A stretch of 64,000 bases of DNA from Bugula neritina (taxonomy: Eukaryota; Bryozoa; Gymnolaemata; Cheilostomatida; Bugulidae): NCBI GenBank assembly GCA_964035545.1, contig OZ037770.1, forward strand, positions 1,643,501 to 1,707,500, given 5' to 3'. The notes below the pieces were generated by a model. It saw nothing but the letters and a program-made list of their open reading frames with translations. It did no database searches and had not been told where the DNA came from. Each line of letters opens with the position of its first letter. Position 1 is the first letter of the stretch. The translations under genes and the position numbers were made by a program. Below are positions 48,483-58,482 of the stretch, piece by piece.

Positions 48483-49190
48483 TCATTTTGCTAGTCGCTC
48501 TTTGAGTCTCGCCTGTAATTTGGTCAACTCAGCCGCCCGCTTCTGTTGTTTACAGAGACGGGACATACATCTCTGTAGCTTCTTTACATCCGTCAACAGG
48601 GGCTGGTCTAGATTGGTAATTGTCAGTCGTGTCACGGGTGCCCTCTTCTTCTTTCGGTGACTAGGTAGTATAGAGGTGGCTGTGGTCAGAGGGTGAGAGC
48701 CTTCCTCTACTGTTCGCCTCGAGCGAGATACTAGGACTTGGAGGGACTGTGTAACTATTTTTGGAGCTGGTGTTGTCGATGTTGTCTCTGTATTCGGAGG
48801 GTCAGCGTCAGAGTCGCTCTCCACAGTCGGTCGGGTCGGGGAAAATTGATTCAACAATGCTTGTTGTCAGTCTGGTACAATCACGTGAGGCAGTATAAGA
48901 TCCCTAAACTCAGTGTAGAAGTCGGCGTCAACTTCATACAAATGTCCAGCATAACAGTTTTGCATTCTTTGGTGTCGAAGTATGGCCTCCCTGTAGAAGT
49001 GATGAAGTCTACAGGGACAAAATGTCACAGTAAAATGTTGAGGTACCTGGATCTTCAGTTGTTTCATGGTAGAGAAAGTCCGTCTACATTCACTACATCG
49101 TCTACATTCACTACATCGTCGGTTGTCATCAGTCCCTATAATGGCTTGTATGAATGTTCTCGTCCGTCTAGTAGTCCAAGTCGTACGCCG
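48483..49190 (-). pseudogene. Zinc-finger-like ORF of unknown element, one in-frame stop
   Basis: A minus-strand frame runs from about 49190 to 48483 with a single TGA at 48867-48869. It begins with an 18-bp tandem duplication giving two Cys-Ser-Glu-Cys-Arg-Arg units and a C2H2-like spacing, continues through a His/Cys-rich region ending FRDLILPHVIVPD, then a Ser/Thr/Pro-rich linker and a basic, helix-prone C-terminus. It lies between the integrase break at 49305 and the possible LTR, so it may be the 3' ORF of an LTR element. I do not recognise the family with confidence. Confidence 0.4.
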
Positions 49191-49304
49191 TAATAATGCT
49201 TATGGCAATTCAAAAAGTCCGTCAGTCTTTGCAGTCGATCCAGTCATGTCTACTTGCATTGCAGTCTGTTCAGTCAGTGTAGTCGGTTGATCCAACTACT
49301 TGTC

Positions 49305-50057
49305 ACGAACGACTGGCATAGAAGCGGCGACTCCCTGCAGTCTCAGTAGAGCGGCCATGCTTGCTAGCTTGGCATATCTCACATTTCCGCACCCAGAGTC
49401 AGACATCCAAGGTCATACCGAGCCAATACCACTTAAGTTGAAGACACCAAGTCACCCGCCTGGCTCCTGCATGAGCCTGCTTATAAGTGTCCCATATCAA
49501 CTCCCACTGCAGAGCAAACGGACAGACTACCCTCTCCCATTCCCGGTGATTTGCACTGGTTGCCAACGTTATTGTTAACAACCCATCGCCATTAAACCGA
49601 AGAGAGTCCCAGCAGTCGCAGAAAGATTTAAACTCTGCTCACTTAACCCGCTGTTCGTCTTCACTAGGCTGTTGTCCCTCCTTCTTAGCCCGGACTAGGT
49701 CAGCTACTACCGCTGGTAGTGTACCTTGAAGCCGACACAGCTCCTTGACGCCCCTGAGCAGCGTGGGGTTTGCATGAAGGTTGTTAACAGCTTTACTAAC
49801 GGCTTTGGACCAAAGTTGTCCTTCCCCCAGCTGTATATACCTGCTTTCTGCACCTGTTTTTCAATGTTTAAGCAAGAGAGTCCACCATCCCTACTCTCAA
49901 TATTTTGGCATTACTTACACCCATCTGACTGGCGGCGGCTCAGTCCGTCAGCATTACCGTGTTTCTTACAGGGTCGGTGCTCGATCCAATAGGAAAACTC
50001 TGCCAGGATTACAAGCCAGCGCGCTACTTGGCTAGATGGTTCAGCCCGTTGACACAT
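49305..50057 (-). pseudogene. Gypsy copy A spacer and integrase N-terminal zinc region
   Basis: After RNase H, the frame reads a spacer homologous to the 52285-52572 frame of copy B, then AHAGARRVTWCLQLKWYWLG, the HHCC-type N-terminal domain, and KCEICQASKHG with the Cys pair. In-frame stops occur. Homology to copy B stops at 49305, just before the catalytic domain should begin. Confidence 0.65.
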
Positions 50058-50505
50058 TCATATCAAAGACGCATGGTCCGTTTGTAATCGGAACGTGCGT
50101 CTGTACAGATATGGTCTAAAGTGTTTTACCACCTTGATTACTGCCAGGGGCTCCCTCCTGGTGGTACGGTAGTTCTTCTCAGGCGCCAACAGAGTCTTAC
50201 TATGGTAAGCTACCATCACCTCGCGGCCATCGTAGACCTGAGACAGCACAGCCCTCACATTGTGGTTACTGGCATCAGTATCCAAAATGTAATCCTTTGC
50301 CAGATCTGGGTACGCCAAGATGGGCGCCTCTACCAAGCGATCCTTAAGGTGGTCAAATGCTTGCTGTTCTGTCTGCGTCCACTGCTATTGCAGCCTCTTT
50401 GCTGTCAGCTGGCTTAGTGGCTGCGCAATTCTAAAAAAGTCTGCTATGTACTGACCATGAAACCCTACTAGCCTCAGAAACGCCCGCAATTCAGAGAGGT
50501 CACCT
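50058..50505 (-). pseudogene. Gypsy copy A RT connection and RNase H
   Basis: The frame begins ELRAFLRLVGFHGQYIA, the thumb/connection motif just after the RT palm, then APILAYPDLAKDYILDTDAS, where the RNase H Asp (DTDAS) lies, and YHSKTLLAPEKNY, ending at the QTDHASL motif. One stop lies near 50387. The upstream RT motifs are gone and this segment is joined directly to the protease end. Confidence 0.75.
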
Positions 50506-50845
50506 GATCCTGAACTTTAACAGTCAACTCTATCACACCATAAAACGGAATACAGGACCCGTCCGCCAATGTGCCGTGTTCCCTTTCATATGGCTCCAGG
50601 TTAGCCCGGTTTCTAGCACTGAGTGTGTCAAACAGACGCCGGCTCAGAAGATTTGTGGTAAACCCGATATCCAATAAGAAAGTGGGAGCTTTTCTGGCAA
50701 GTTTACCGGAGAAGAAATAACTGCTTCCATATGGCTGGGCACTCACTGAGCGGTTCATCTCTGCAGGTGACAGTTCAAATGCATAGAGTTGGGAATGCAC
50801 CTGTGCTTTTTGGTTGCGCGGAGATCGTAGACGTCTCGTGCGCAC
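50474..50845 (-). pseudogene. Gypsy copy A aspartic protease region
   Basis: A minus-strand frame of about 123 codons. Contains FLLDIGFTTNLLSRRLF, where a retrotransposon protease would have Asp-Ser/Thr-Gly; here it is Asp-Ile-Gly. A later DGSCIPFYGVIELTVKV segment fits the protease flap and strand. The frame ends by running into the RT-connection junction. The active-site substitution suggests loss of activity. Confidence 0.6.
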
Positions 50846-50879
50846 GCATGTTACATCTCAGTTTTGCTCACACATAGGC

Positions 50880-51977
50880 GGCCGAGTGAGTGCTCGGTCC
50901 TGCGCTCGTGTGGGCAACCGAGGGAAATACCTGTCTCGCTGTCATTCGTCGTACATTCCCTCATCAGGCAAATCTTCAAAGCGGTTTTTGAGTGCCCAAG
51001 CCGGAGGTTTTGGCGAGCCTTGCGGCCTGCTAAATCTTCTTGGGGCTTGCCACTCTGGCAAAGGTACCCTCCTCACCCGATTGGGTTTGGGCCTTAGCCT
51101 TGGGCTCAGCCTCGGAGAGTTAAACCGAGGCCCATGGGCGGCGAAGTCTACCGTAGGCCGTTTCTGTTTAACTGCCTTCCTCTACCGCAGGGGGCAGCTT
51201 TGTATGAAGTGCTCACCACTACCACAACCCCAGCATGCAGAGCCCCGCCTGCCATCAACAGCTGCCGGCTATTCAGTGGGTTGCTTGGCAGTCGACTGTT
51301 GGCGTAGTCGCTTGATTTCGGCTAACAGCTTGCGAACCAAGCTTGTGGTCAAGGTAGTCGACTTGTTGGCTGTCGCCGTAGCGACATGTACAGCTGCTTG
51401 GGCCGACGATGTCGACGCGTCACCGTAGGCCTCAACTTGTTGCACTGTCGTCTCAGGCCGGCACGTATTGGCGGCTTGGAAGTAAGCATTCCTAAGTTTT
51501 AGAGCTCACTCCATGGTCTCAACCTCGGCTACCAGCAAGTCTGGGTACAGCTCTAGGTCGTTTATCTACTGGAGGAAAGCATCTAGTGCCAAACTCTGCC
51601 GGCCATTTGCAGGCAAGTCACCATAGGCGACTTGTGCTAGCTGCTCCACTACGGTGGCATTCTTTCTCAAGGTAGTCTTAGGATTTTTCCTAAGCCCTTG
51701 GAGCTGCACACCAGCATCTCAAGCAGTCAGCTCAAATCGGGCTCTCAATGCCTCAAAAATGTTGCTGACGTCCTGGCCTGTCGCATAGGGTTTGGCCGGC
51801 TCCGTCAGACACAGCCGTAGCTGGATCAGAGTAACTCTGGCAGGCCATCAACAAATCGCTGCCACATCACTGAACTCGGTGATGAATCGTTCCACATCTT
51901 CTTCTCCTGAGAAGATGTCAGCCCCCAAGTGATACCTGTTCATAGGCAGCGCTGGGCCGCGGATGTCGTCCTCCCTA
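50880..51977 (-). pseudogene. Gypsy copy A gag with CCHC knuckle
   Basis: The minus-strand frame reads a capsid-like region (GADIFSGEEDVERFITEF, later VSNIFEALRARFELTA and a Gln-Gly-Leu-Arg-Lys segment) with several stops (for example near 51848 and 51720), and then a CCHC zinc knuckle at 51235-51194 (Cys-x2-Cys-x4-His-x4-Cys, all four residues present). Gag packages the element RNA in intact copies. Confidence 0.7.
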
Positions 51978-52049
51978 CATAGGATAGTTAAGGGCATCCT
52001 CACCAAGAATATCATAGATTTCTCTCAAAATGTAGTTCAGATTCTTGAT
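51978..52049 (-). other. 72-bp coding-like block at the gypsy head-to-head junction
   Basis: Copy of 45020-45091 (six differences). It lies exactly between the 5' end of gypsy copy A (minus) and the start of copy B (plus). It reads as NLNYILREIYDILGED on the minus strand. It may be filler DNA captured when the two element halves were joined. Confidence 0.55.
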
Positions 52050-52882
52050 TATTAAAAACACTTTAGACCGTATCTCTATAGGCGTACGTTCAGATTACAA
52101 AGGGACGTTGGCGTCTTTGATATGGGTTTGTCGACCAGCTGATTCATTTAGCCAAGTAGCGCTGGCTTGAAATTCTGGCTGAGTTTTTGTACCAAATCGA
52201 ACATCGACCCGGTAAAAAGGACGGTAGTGCTGACGGATTAAGCCGCCGACAGGCAAATGGGTGTAAGCAATGCCTAAACATTGAGTGCAGGGATGGTGGA
52301 CCCCCTCGCTCAGACATGGAAGCGCAGATAGGGAAAGCAGGTATATACAGCTAGGAGGAAAGACAACTCTGATCCGAACCCCCACTAAAGCTGTTAACAA
52401 CTTTCATGCAAACCCCACGCTGCTCAGGAACATCAAGGAGCTGTGTCGGCTCCAAGCTATACTACCTGAGGTAGTAGCTGACCTAGTCCAGGCTAAAAAG
52501 GAGGGACGGCGGCCTAGTGAGGCTGAACAGCGGGTAAAGTACGCAGAATTCAAGTATTTCTGTGACCACTAGGACTCCCTGCAGCTCAATGGTTAAAACT
52601 TTGTCAACGATTAAGTTCGCAACCGGTGCAAATCACCGGGAATTGGAGATGGTAGTCTGTACGTTTGCTTTGCGGCGGGAGTTGATATGGGACACTCATA
52701 AGTAGGCTCATGCAGGAGTCGGGCCGGTGACTCAGTGTCTTCAACTTTAGTGGTTTTGGCTCGGTATGACCCAGGATGTCCGACTCCGGGTGCGAAAGTG
52801 TGAGATCTGCCAAGCTGGCAAACATGCCCGCTCCACTGAGACCGCAGGGAAGCGCCACCTCTATGTCGGTCGTCCATAGCAC
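52050..52882 (+). pseudogene. Gypsy copy B RNase H end, spacer and integrase zinc region
   Basis: Homologous, segment by segment, to copy A 50160-49305 on the other strand. The zinc region contains His, His and KCEICQAGKHARSTETAGK with the Cys pair, but has stops near 52700, 52750 and 52880. The spacer frame 52285-52572 is open for 95 codons. Non-functional. Confidence 0.65.
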
Positions 52883-53746
52883 GTGATTGCCGTAGATCTG
52901 GTACGCCCCATGCTCCTAACGGTGAGACATAATAACTGGATACTGGTTTTAACTGATCATTTCACGCGGTTGGCTGATGCGCCCCCCACCCCCCCCCCCC
53001 TGGTGGCTAAAGCTTTGGATCAGCAGGTGCTCTGTTATTGCGGCTTGCCGCAACAGATACACTCTGATCAAGCCGCCCAGTTTCAGTCACACCTAATGAG
53101 CGATTTTTGTAAGATGTGGGGGGTTAACCAGAGTCGAACAACCCCGTTTCACCTGCAAGAGAATGGGGTCGTGGAGAAAAACAACCAAATGCTAGGGGAC
53201 TCACTGAGAAGCCTGCTTATTGGTAAAAGCCAGAAAGATTGGGACTTGGTGCTACCGCAAATCATACGAGCCTACCATAGTACCCCGCACTCCAGTACAC
53301 TGGAGACCTCTAATTTTCCCATGCTGGAGACTGAAACAGGGGTTCCTGAGCCTGTAATCTATCATGTTCCGGCTCCAGAGAGCAACGTTCACAACCACCT
53401 GGATGAGCTCGTGAAACGCATGAGGACAGCTCACAAAGTGAGCAACAATGGCAAAGCAGGAGTGGTGGCTCCTACAACCCTCCCCCCTTTGTATAAGGTG
53501 GGAGACTGTGTCTGGATGATCAGTCATCGCAGGTGGCGCGGACAGGCGACTAAATTACAGCCGAAGTTCCCGGGCCTTTATTGCGTTATTGAGGTGATGC
53601 GAAATCACACATACAAAGTGGAAGGTTCTTGCCAAGTGTCGGTTAAAAACAAAGCACGGTTGAAACCATACTGGGCAAGCCCTGATGCAGCAAGACAGGC
53701 TCCTCCACTCTTGGAGCTTGCACGCCGCCCGCCCATGAGCGGGTGA
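52883..53746 (+). CDS. Ty3/gypsy integrase catalytic core and C-terminal module
   Basis: A 287-codon open frame with the DDE integrase triad: Asp5 (AVDL), Asp62 (HSDQAAQF) and Glu98 (ENGVVE), the last two separated by 35 residues as in retroviral-type integrases. Residues about 210-260 carry the GPY/F-like C-terminal module (KFPGLYCVIEVMRNHTYKVE and RLKPYW). A poly-C run near 52983-53000 encodes a Pro-rich insert in the first catalytic loop, which is unusual and may be an expansion. The open frame is only the domain; upstream stops separate it from the rest of pol. It inserts element cDNA in intact copies. Confidence 0.8.
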   Translation: MIAVDLVRPMLLTVRHNNWILVLTDHFTRLADAPPTPPPLVAKALDQQVLCYCGLPQQIHSDQAAQFQSHLMSDFCKMWGVNQSRTTPFHLQENGVVEKNNQMLGDSLRSLLIGKSQKDWDLVLPQIIRAYHSTPHSSTLETSNFPMLETETGVPEPVIYHVPAPESNVHNHLDELVKRMRTAHKVSNNGKAGVVAPTTLPPLYKVGDCVWMISHRRWRGQATKLQPKFPGLYCVIEVMRNHTYKVEGSCQVSVKNKARLKPYWASPDAARQAPPLLELARRPPMSG

Positions 53747-53749
53747 GAC

Positions 53750-54112
53750 ATGGCGTACAGAAAGTTGGAGAAGGTGCTGCCAGATCAAAAGAGAGCAGCC
53801 GACATGCCGACCGATCTGCCCCGGCAGCCTCGACCCCAGGAAAAGGCGGCCAACACACCGGAAAGCCGGTCCGAGCCGGCCCCACCACCGGTGGAGCCGG
53901 CCAACACACCTGTCGCCCCTGGTGAGATGAAAACTCTTCAAATTCATGAGGAAGGGGTAGCTAGGAGGGAACCACCCGTACCGGTGGACCCCCGTACTGG
54001 AGACACCACTTGTAGTAGTAGAGTGACCAGTGGTAGCAGCTCCCCCATTACAGTTGGAGCGTACTCAATGTACTGGGGCACCACCATCTTATTTGCAAGA
54101 CATATGGTGTGA
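53750..54112 (+). CDS. Pro-rich tail ORF of gypsy copy B
   Basis: A 120-codon frame beginning four bases after the integrase stop, rich in Pro, Ala, Glu and Arg in the first half and Ser/Thr/Gly in the second. No domain recognised. It may be the frameshifted C-terminal tail of pol. The opposite strand is also open over much of it because of GC-rich composition. Confidence 0.3.
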   Translation: MAYRKLEKVLPDQKRAADMPTDLPRQPRPQEKAANTPESRSEPAPPPVEPANTPVAPGEMKTLQIHEEGVARREPPVPVDPRTGDTTCSSRVTSGSSSPITVGAYSMYWGTTILFARHMV

Positions 54113-54183
54113 CTTGGTTGACATGCATAGTATACTATAACTTGTCAACCAGCACAAAAGAAGTCTAGGGAGCAGCTAATGGG

Positions 54184-54471
54184 TGTTGTACTCCCGCAGT
54201 TGACGTGTAGATTAGGTCAGCTGGGGGGGTCAACAAGGGCGAAGCCAGCCACCGGGAGAGAGTTATTGTGTCAGCCCTCTCACTGCGTGGAGCGCCCCTT
54301 TCCAATCGCAACTGTCAAAGTTTAAACACACACTTGTGACAGCTGGCAACTATAAAGCCTAAGTGGACAATTGACTGGTGTCACAGCTGTCTTATAGTAA
54401 GTCTATTAGTGAAATTCCTCTATTAAGTAGAATTTGATTGGTAGCCAACTGCGCGCGGTCTCGCTCTGTCA
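54184..54471 (+). mobile_element. 3' LTR of gypsy copy B
   Basis: A purine-rich tract (about 54158-54183) is followed by TGTTGTACTCCCGCAG and the region ends in CA at 54470-54471, giving a 288-bp LTR with TG...CA ends. A TATA-like ctataaagcc is present at about 54350. The right edge abuts the interior of a Penelope family-2 copy, with a few bases of overlap. The 5' LTR is not present. Confidence 0.55.
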
Positions 54472-54880
54472 TTTCTAAATAAACTCAACGCCCGAATATT
54501 ATTCAAAGGATCCCCCTTAAGTTAACGTTTTAATCTCAAAGATATAACTAATAAAGAACACCTACACAACCTAGCCTACAGAATAACCTTCCCTGAAGCT
54601 TCCTGTCAACAAACGTATGTAAGTGAAACCGGACGTCGCCTATCACACAGGATACATAAATTGTCATGACATCATTAATTCCAAAATTTATCAGCATATC
54701 TCCACCACTAACCACGGAAGTATTTCAATAGACAATGTAACACTTCTGAATCAGTCATTTAAAAAATCCACCATCGAAAATTAACTGAAGTTTTTTACAT
54801 TAAACAAATATAACAGAAACGTAATAGGCAAAATTACTCCATACTTCTAAAACTATACCAATAAGCTCTACTCTACTATG
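54472..54880 (+). mobile_element. Penelope family-2 copy C, 3' remnant
   Basis: Starts at the position equivalent to about 46433 in copy B and carries the linker end and GIY-YIG region (TYVSETGRRLSHRIH-like) with frameshifts. It is followed by the same flanking sequence as copy B, so the two are probably a segmental duplication, not independent insertions. Confidence 0.65.
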
Positions 54881-55240
54881 ATATAGTATATATCATGAAA
54901 AGTGGCATATGTTGCAACTGGATATACTATTAGAAATCCTTTATGTACTATATGGATGCAGTGTAAACTTGAAAAAACATTGCATATAACCGTACCTTGC
55001 GGGAAGAAAAGTTATGAGCCATTTCCAAAATGTATTTGTTTAATAATTCTGTTGTTGGCATCAAGTAACGATGTAACTTCTCGTGACTACTGCTTTGGGC
55101 ATTAGTCTACAAGTAGACAGAATTCGAAATGCAAACAATATCCTAGATTTTCTAATAATTAATATCGGCTATGCTTAGTTGTATGGGTAATAAAAATTCC
55201 TTTCAATAATTTAAATAGAAAACTATATGCTTTTTATGTT
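54881..55240 (+). repeat. Duplicated flank with small Cys-containing frame, copy 2
   Basis: Homologous to 46840-47200. The frame 54902-55105 is open to the same stop position and keeps all five cysteines of copy 1. AATAAA occurs at about 55183. See copy 1 for limits. Confidence 0.35.
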
Positions 55241-55249
55241 TTGTTTAAA

Positions 55250-55890
55250 CTATTACAATTGTTTTAAAATTTGCGTACACTTGAAAAGAATTTTTTTCAA
55301 ACAAATCTATTTAAAGTTATAAGCATATATTTAAAGAAACGCTATATATTCGAAATGCAAGATTATAATAAAAACTGATAAAATCACAGTACTATGTGCA
55401 TTATGTAAAATTTAGTACAAAACCTAAATGATTTGCATATGTTTTTTATAATCTAACAACTTCAAAATACTTAAATGTTTGAAAATTTCCTTGACCATGT
55501 AAATAATATATTGATAATGATAGCGGCAGTAGAGAAGTACACAGAGAAAACAAGTTTCACATGATGAATTTATTTTGCTTTAAAAGACATTGTGTAACTA
55601 TACCGGTAAGTGAAAAGGAGATATTGTTTTAAAAGACTTACTGCTGCTCCGTTGAATGGAAATTGCTGTCAATGCTTAGACATGTAGGTGGCTCACAGAT
55701 CACAAACAGTACAAGAATTTAGGCATAGACAGGATTTCATATAATATATTATAATTTATATTATGGTTTTTTATAAATATCAGCTGCTTTGATTTGCACA
55801 AACGAGAAAAATATTTTTCTAAGGTCTAGATTCACAAATTTATAATGTATTTGATTTTTTTTTCAAAAATACATTTTGTTTATACGGGCT
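55250..55890. other. AT-rich DNA, further decayed duplicate flank
   Basis: Similarity to the region after 47200 continues, weakening, to about 55470. No gene seen beyond. Confidence 0.4.
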
Positions 55891-55897
55891 ATAAACA

Positions 55898-56130
55898 ATT
55901 TAATTATAAATAGGTATACAAGAAAAATATTGTTTTATCACTTTATATAACAAAGTAAACTTATATTTTGGACACCAGTGTGTCCATCTTTGGAGTAAAT
56001 ATGAATGGTTGAAAATTTTTAACCACGTTTATTATTTTTACTCAGAAGAGGGGCACAGTGGTGTCTAAAATATAGGTTTAATTTGTTTAATAAGTTAATA
56101 AAAACAATATGTTTCTCGTATACCTATTCA
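55898..56130. mobile_element. Palindromic remnant of Penelope family-2 terminal repeat
   Basis: The left arm (from about 55898; ataaataggtatacaag) and right arm (to about 56128; tctcgtatacctatt) are inverted copies of the family-2 terminal repeat with little between them and no coding part. Each arm retains the hammerhead-like stem with different bases but intact pairing. It resembles a terminal-repeat-only derivative. Confidence 0.6.
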
Positions 56131-56134
56131 AAAC

Positions 56135-56760
56135 TTCATAATAGGCATTTTTGTTTGATGTTCACTACAATAATTACTTTGTTAAGAAAAAAAACTTATA
56201 AACTTAGAGTTTTTGTTTCTAGTATATAATCATATATGTGTGTGAATTATTCCATCATCAAAGCTAGCTTATATTTGGACCATAGGAAAATGCAAAATAT
56301 GCTGTATCCCAAAAAAGGAAGTTATAATAACAAAAACGTCGAAGTTGCAGGCCTATTATGGTGCTACAAAATAAAAAAGTAAGTTCAAAGAGTTTAAAAA
56401 GTTACAACCACGTTTTTGTTTACGTCTGAAATTGAGATCTAATATTTACCTTGACCTTGCATGCAAAATATTATATAACTGTAGTATTCTTACCATGTGA
56501 TTTAAAAATCCGTCTTCAAAATCTCGAATTAAGTCCATAGTATATGCCTGTAAAAGATATATTCAATTTTACTCACACCTAAATATTTAACACTTAAACC
56601 AAGCAACAGTTAATATCTGTATTTAATTTAAGTTTGAGGATGTTAATGTAGTAGAGCATCTAAAATATTATAACTTTACTATAATTGTAGTTAGATCAAG
56701 AATAGAACTTTGATGCATTATGCATAGATATATGTATATATATTCTTTTAGAAGAGATTT
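56135..56760. other. AT-rich intergenic DNA, no supported gene
   Basis: Nothing recognised. Confidence 0.4.
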
Positions 56761-56764
56761 GCTC

Positions 56765-56900
56765 CCACTGGTATTTATTGAAACCACAGACTTGCACAAG
56801 AATTATCAACACTGCATTCCGCCTATATAGTTCTTTCAAACTTTATCCACTATATGGTCCCTAATTGCAACTCCCCCCTCCCAGTCTCTCAACTCTTACG
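56765..56900 (-). repeat. Degenerate tRNA-like SINE fragment
   Basis: Shares the order ccacagacttgcaca...attccgcc...caactcccccctcccag with the SINE region at 10.6-10.9 kb. The tRNA-like part is strongly decayed. Confidence 0.3.
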
Positions 56901-57517
56901 AAATATTACTATAACTAATCTTCACTAAAGGCATAAATAGTATAATTACTAAACCTTTACCTCAACAGTGATTTGGACAAATATGGTTCTTCAAACTAGT
57001 GAAGAGTTCAAGTATGCCAACGCAGCTATAAGTATAGTAAGTTCTATTTTTTTACATTGGTGTGAACATTAAAAAATAAGGATTCCATTTTTAATTCAAC
57101 AAATAATTAGTGGCTTTCATATTTTTTTAAAATCTGCAGTGATTATGTTTTATGTAATAAAAAGTCTTTTTTTATAAAGTTTACTTTACAAGTGCCTATG
57201 CGGCTAGTTCAAAGTGTGCATTTTATAACTTGTCAAGCGAAAATCTAATTTTGTATTCTTGGGTTGGTAATTCGCCTATATTACAGCAAGTGTTAAAAAA
57301 ACTTATTTTTGCATTATTGCATCATGCTAGCCGAAAGTCACAACAGCTTTCCTGTTCCTTTTTTTCAAGTCTGGAGTTAACTCAACCCTGACTAATTATA
57401 TCCCAAGGTTTTACCTGTGTTTATGTTATGCTTTATACATATGGTTTTCAGCTGCTATAATCAAAAAAAAATTAGAAGATTAACCAAAATTTTGGTTTAA
57501 CAACTTTAAATGTTTAA

Positions 57518-57597
57518 TGACACAGGCAATAATGGCGCAGGTAATAATGCACAGGTAATAATGACACAGGTAGTAATGCACAGGTTATAATGGTGGC
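57518..57597. repeat. Short minisatellite of cacaggtaataatg units
   Basis: About five imperfect units of 14-18 bp built on cacaggtaataatg. Confidence 0.7.
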
Positions 57598-57599
57598 AA

Positions 57600-58480
57600 T
57601 CGCACAAATAGAAACATCAATTTCCCAATATTGGGGTTTGGGGTGAAAGTTAAGGTGGAGGTTTAATTTAATTTATGTTTATATTATTTAGTTGAGAAGA
57701 GCTTAACTCGCCAGCTTTCAAACTCAGTATAATAATTATAAAGCTACTCAATGCTAAGCCATGAGTGTGCAAGAAATTTAATTGGGGATTGTATATGTAA
57801 CACACTTACAATGCTTAATGGAGAAAATGAGCTATGCACTTTCTGATTTTTGGCACTAAACCTGTATCAGCCAATGCAACTGGACAGAAGACGCTAGCTA
57901 AAAATGTTGACTTAATAGCTTTAACTACTTGTGCTGGCTGTACAACTTAGCAACAGTTAAACGCATGTTACCTAAAAAAACACTGTCTTCACAGAAGACA
58001 TAAAAATTTGAATAATAGAAATGTACAGTGTTTGTTTTGCCAATTTCCTTTCAGGTTTTGATGGTTTGACAGTTTTGCTTTAATTCTATATAAAAACTAG
58101 TTTAGTGTTTCACAAGTTAATATCATCTTCAATAATTAACTACATGCATATTCCTCATACTAGCTGTCACAAAGGAGTGTAGACAGAATGACTGCGATTG
58201 CTAAACATTTACTACAGTCAAAGGAGAAGTGGCATAATTATTATATGTTGAGTGTCGGTAAATATACATATACATGCAGTTTGGAATTAGTTATTAAAGT
58301 TTGTTATAAAAAATCTGCAATGATCTCCATTGGCAACTACGAGGAAATGTAGAGAAGCGTCAAAATTGATTTGTTACGGCTTGTGGATGTTTGACATAAG
58401 TGTTAGTTCATAGAATAAGAATTTAACTAGAAATTAGTGTTCACATAAAACTAGTTATTACAAAAGAAGTAATAAACAGC
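57600..58480. other. AT-rich intergenic DNA, no supported gene
   Basis: Nothing recognised. Confidence 0.4.
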
Positions 58481-58482
58481 CC

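Larger units (their letters stand above)
49305..51977 (-). mobile_element. Ty3/gypsy retrotransposon, copy A (5' half, minus strand)
   Basis: Minus-strand order: gag (about 51977-50880), protease (50845-50474), RT connection plus RNase H (about 50505-50058), spacer and integrase zinc-binding region (to 49305). The RT fingers and palm and the integrase catalytic core are both missing. Copy B on the plus strand is the same family and supplies the complementary 3' half. The two meet head-to-head at about 51978-52049. Confidence 0.75.
52050..54471 (+). mobile_element. Ty3/gypsy retrotransposon, copy B (3' half, plus strand)
   Basis: Begins inside RNase H (homologous to the KHFRPYLYRRTF part of copy A), continues through the spacer (52285-52572), the integrase zinc region (about 52685-52835), integrase core and C-terminal module (52883-53746), a Pro-rich tail (53750-54112), a purine-rich tract and a 3' LTR (54184-54471). 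Stops interrupt the region before 52883. The 5' half is absent. Confidence 0.75.

Noticed and set aside
50814-51428. 204-codon plus-strand frame
   Set aside because: Opposite strand of the gypsy gag and zinc knuckle; the minus strand carries the recognisable domains.
52095-52400. Minus-strand frame of 101 codons
   Set aside because: Antisense shadow of the gypsy copy B spacer; the same shadow appears on the other strand over copy A.
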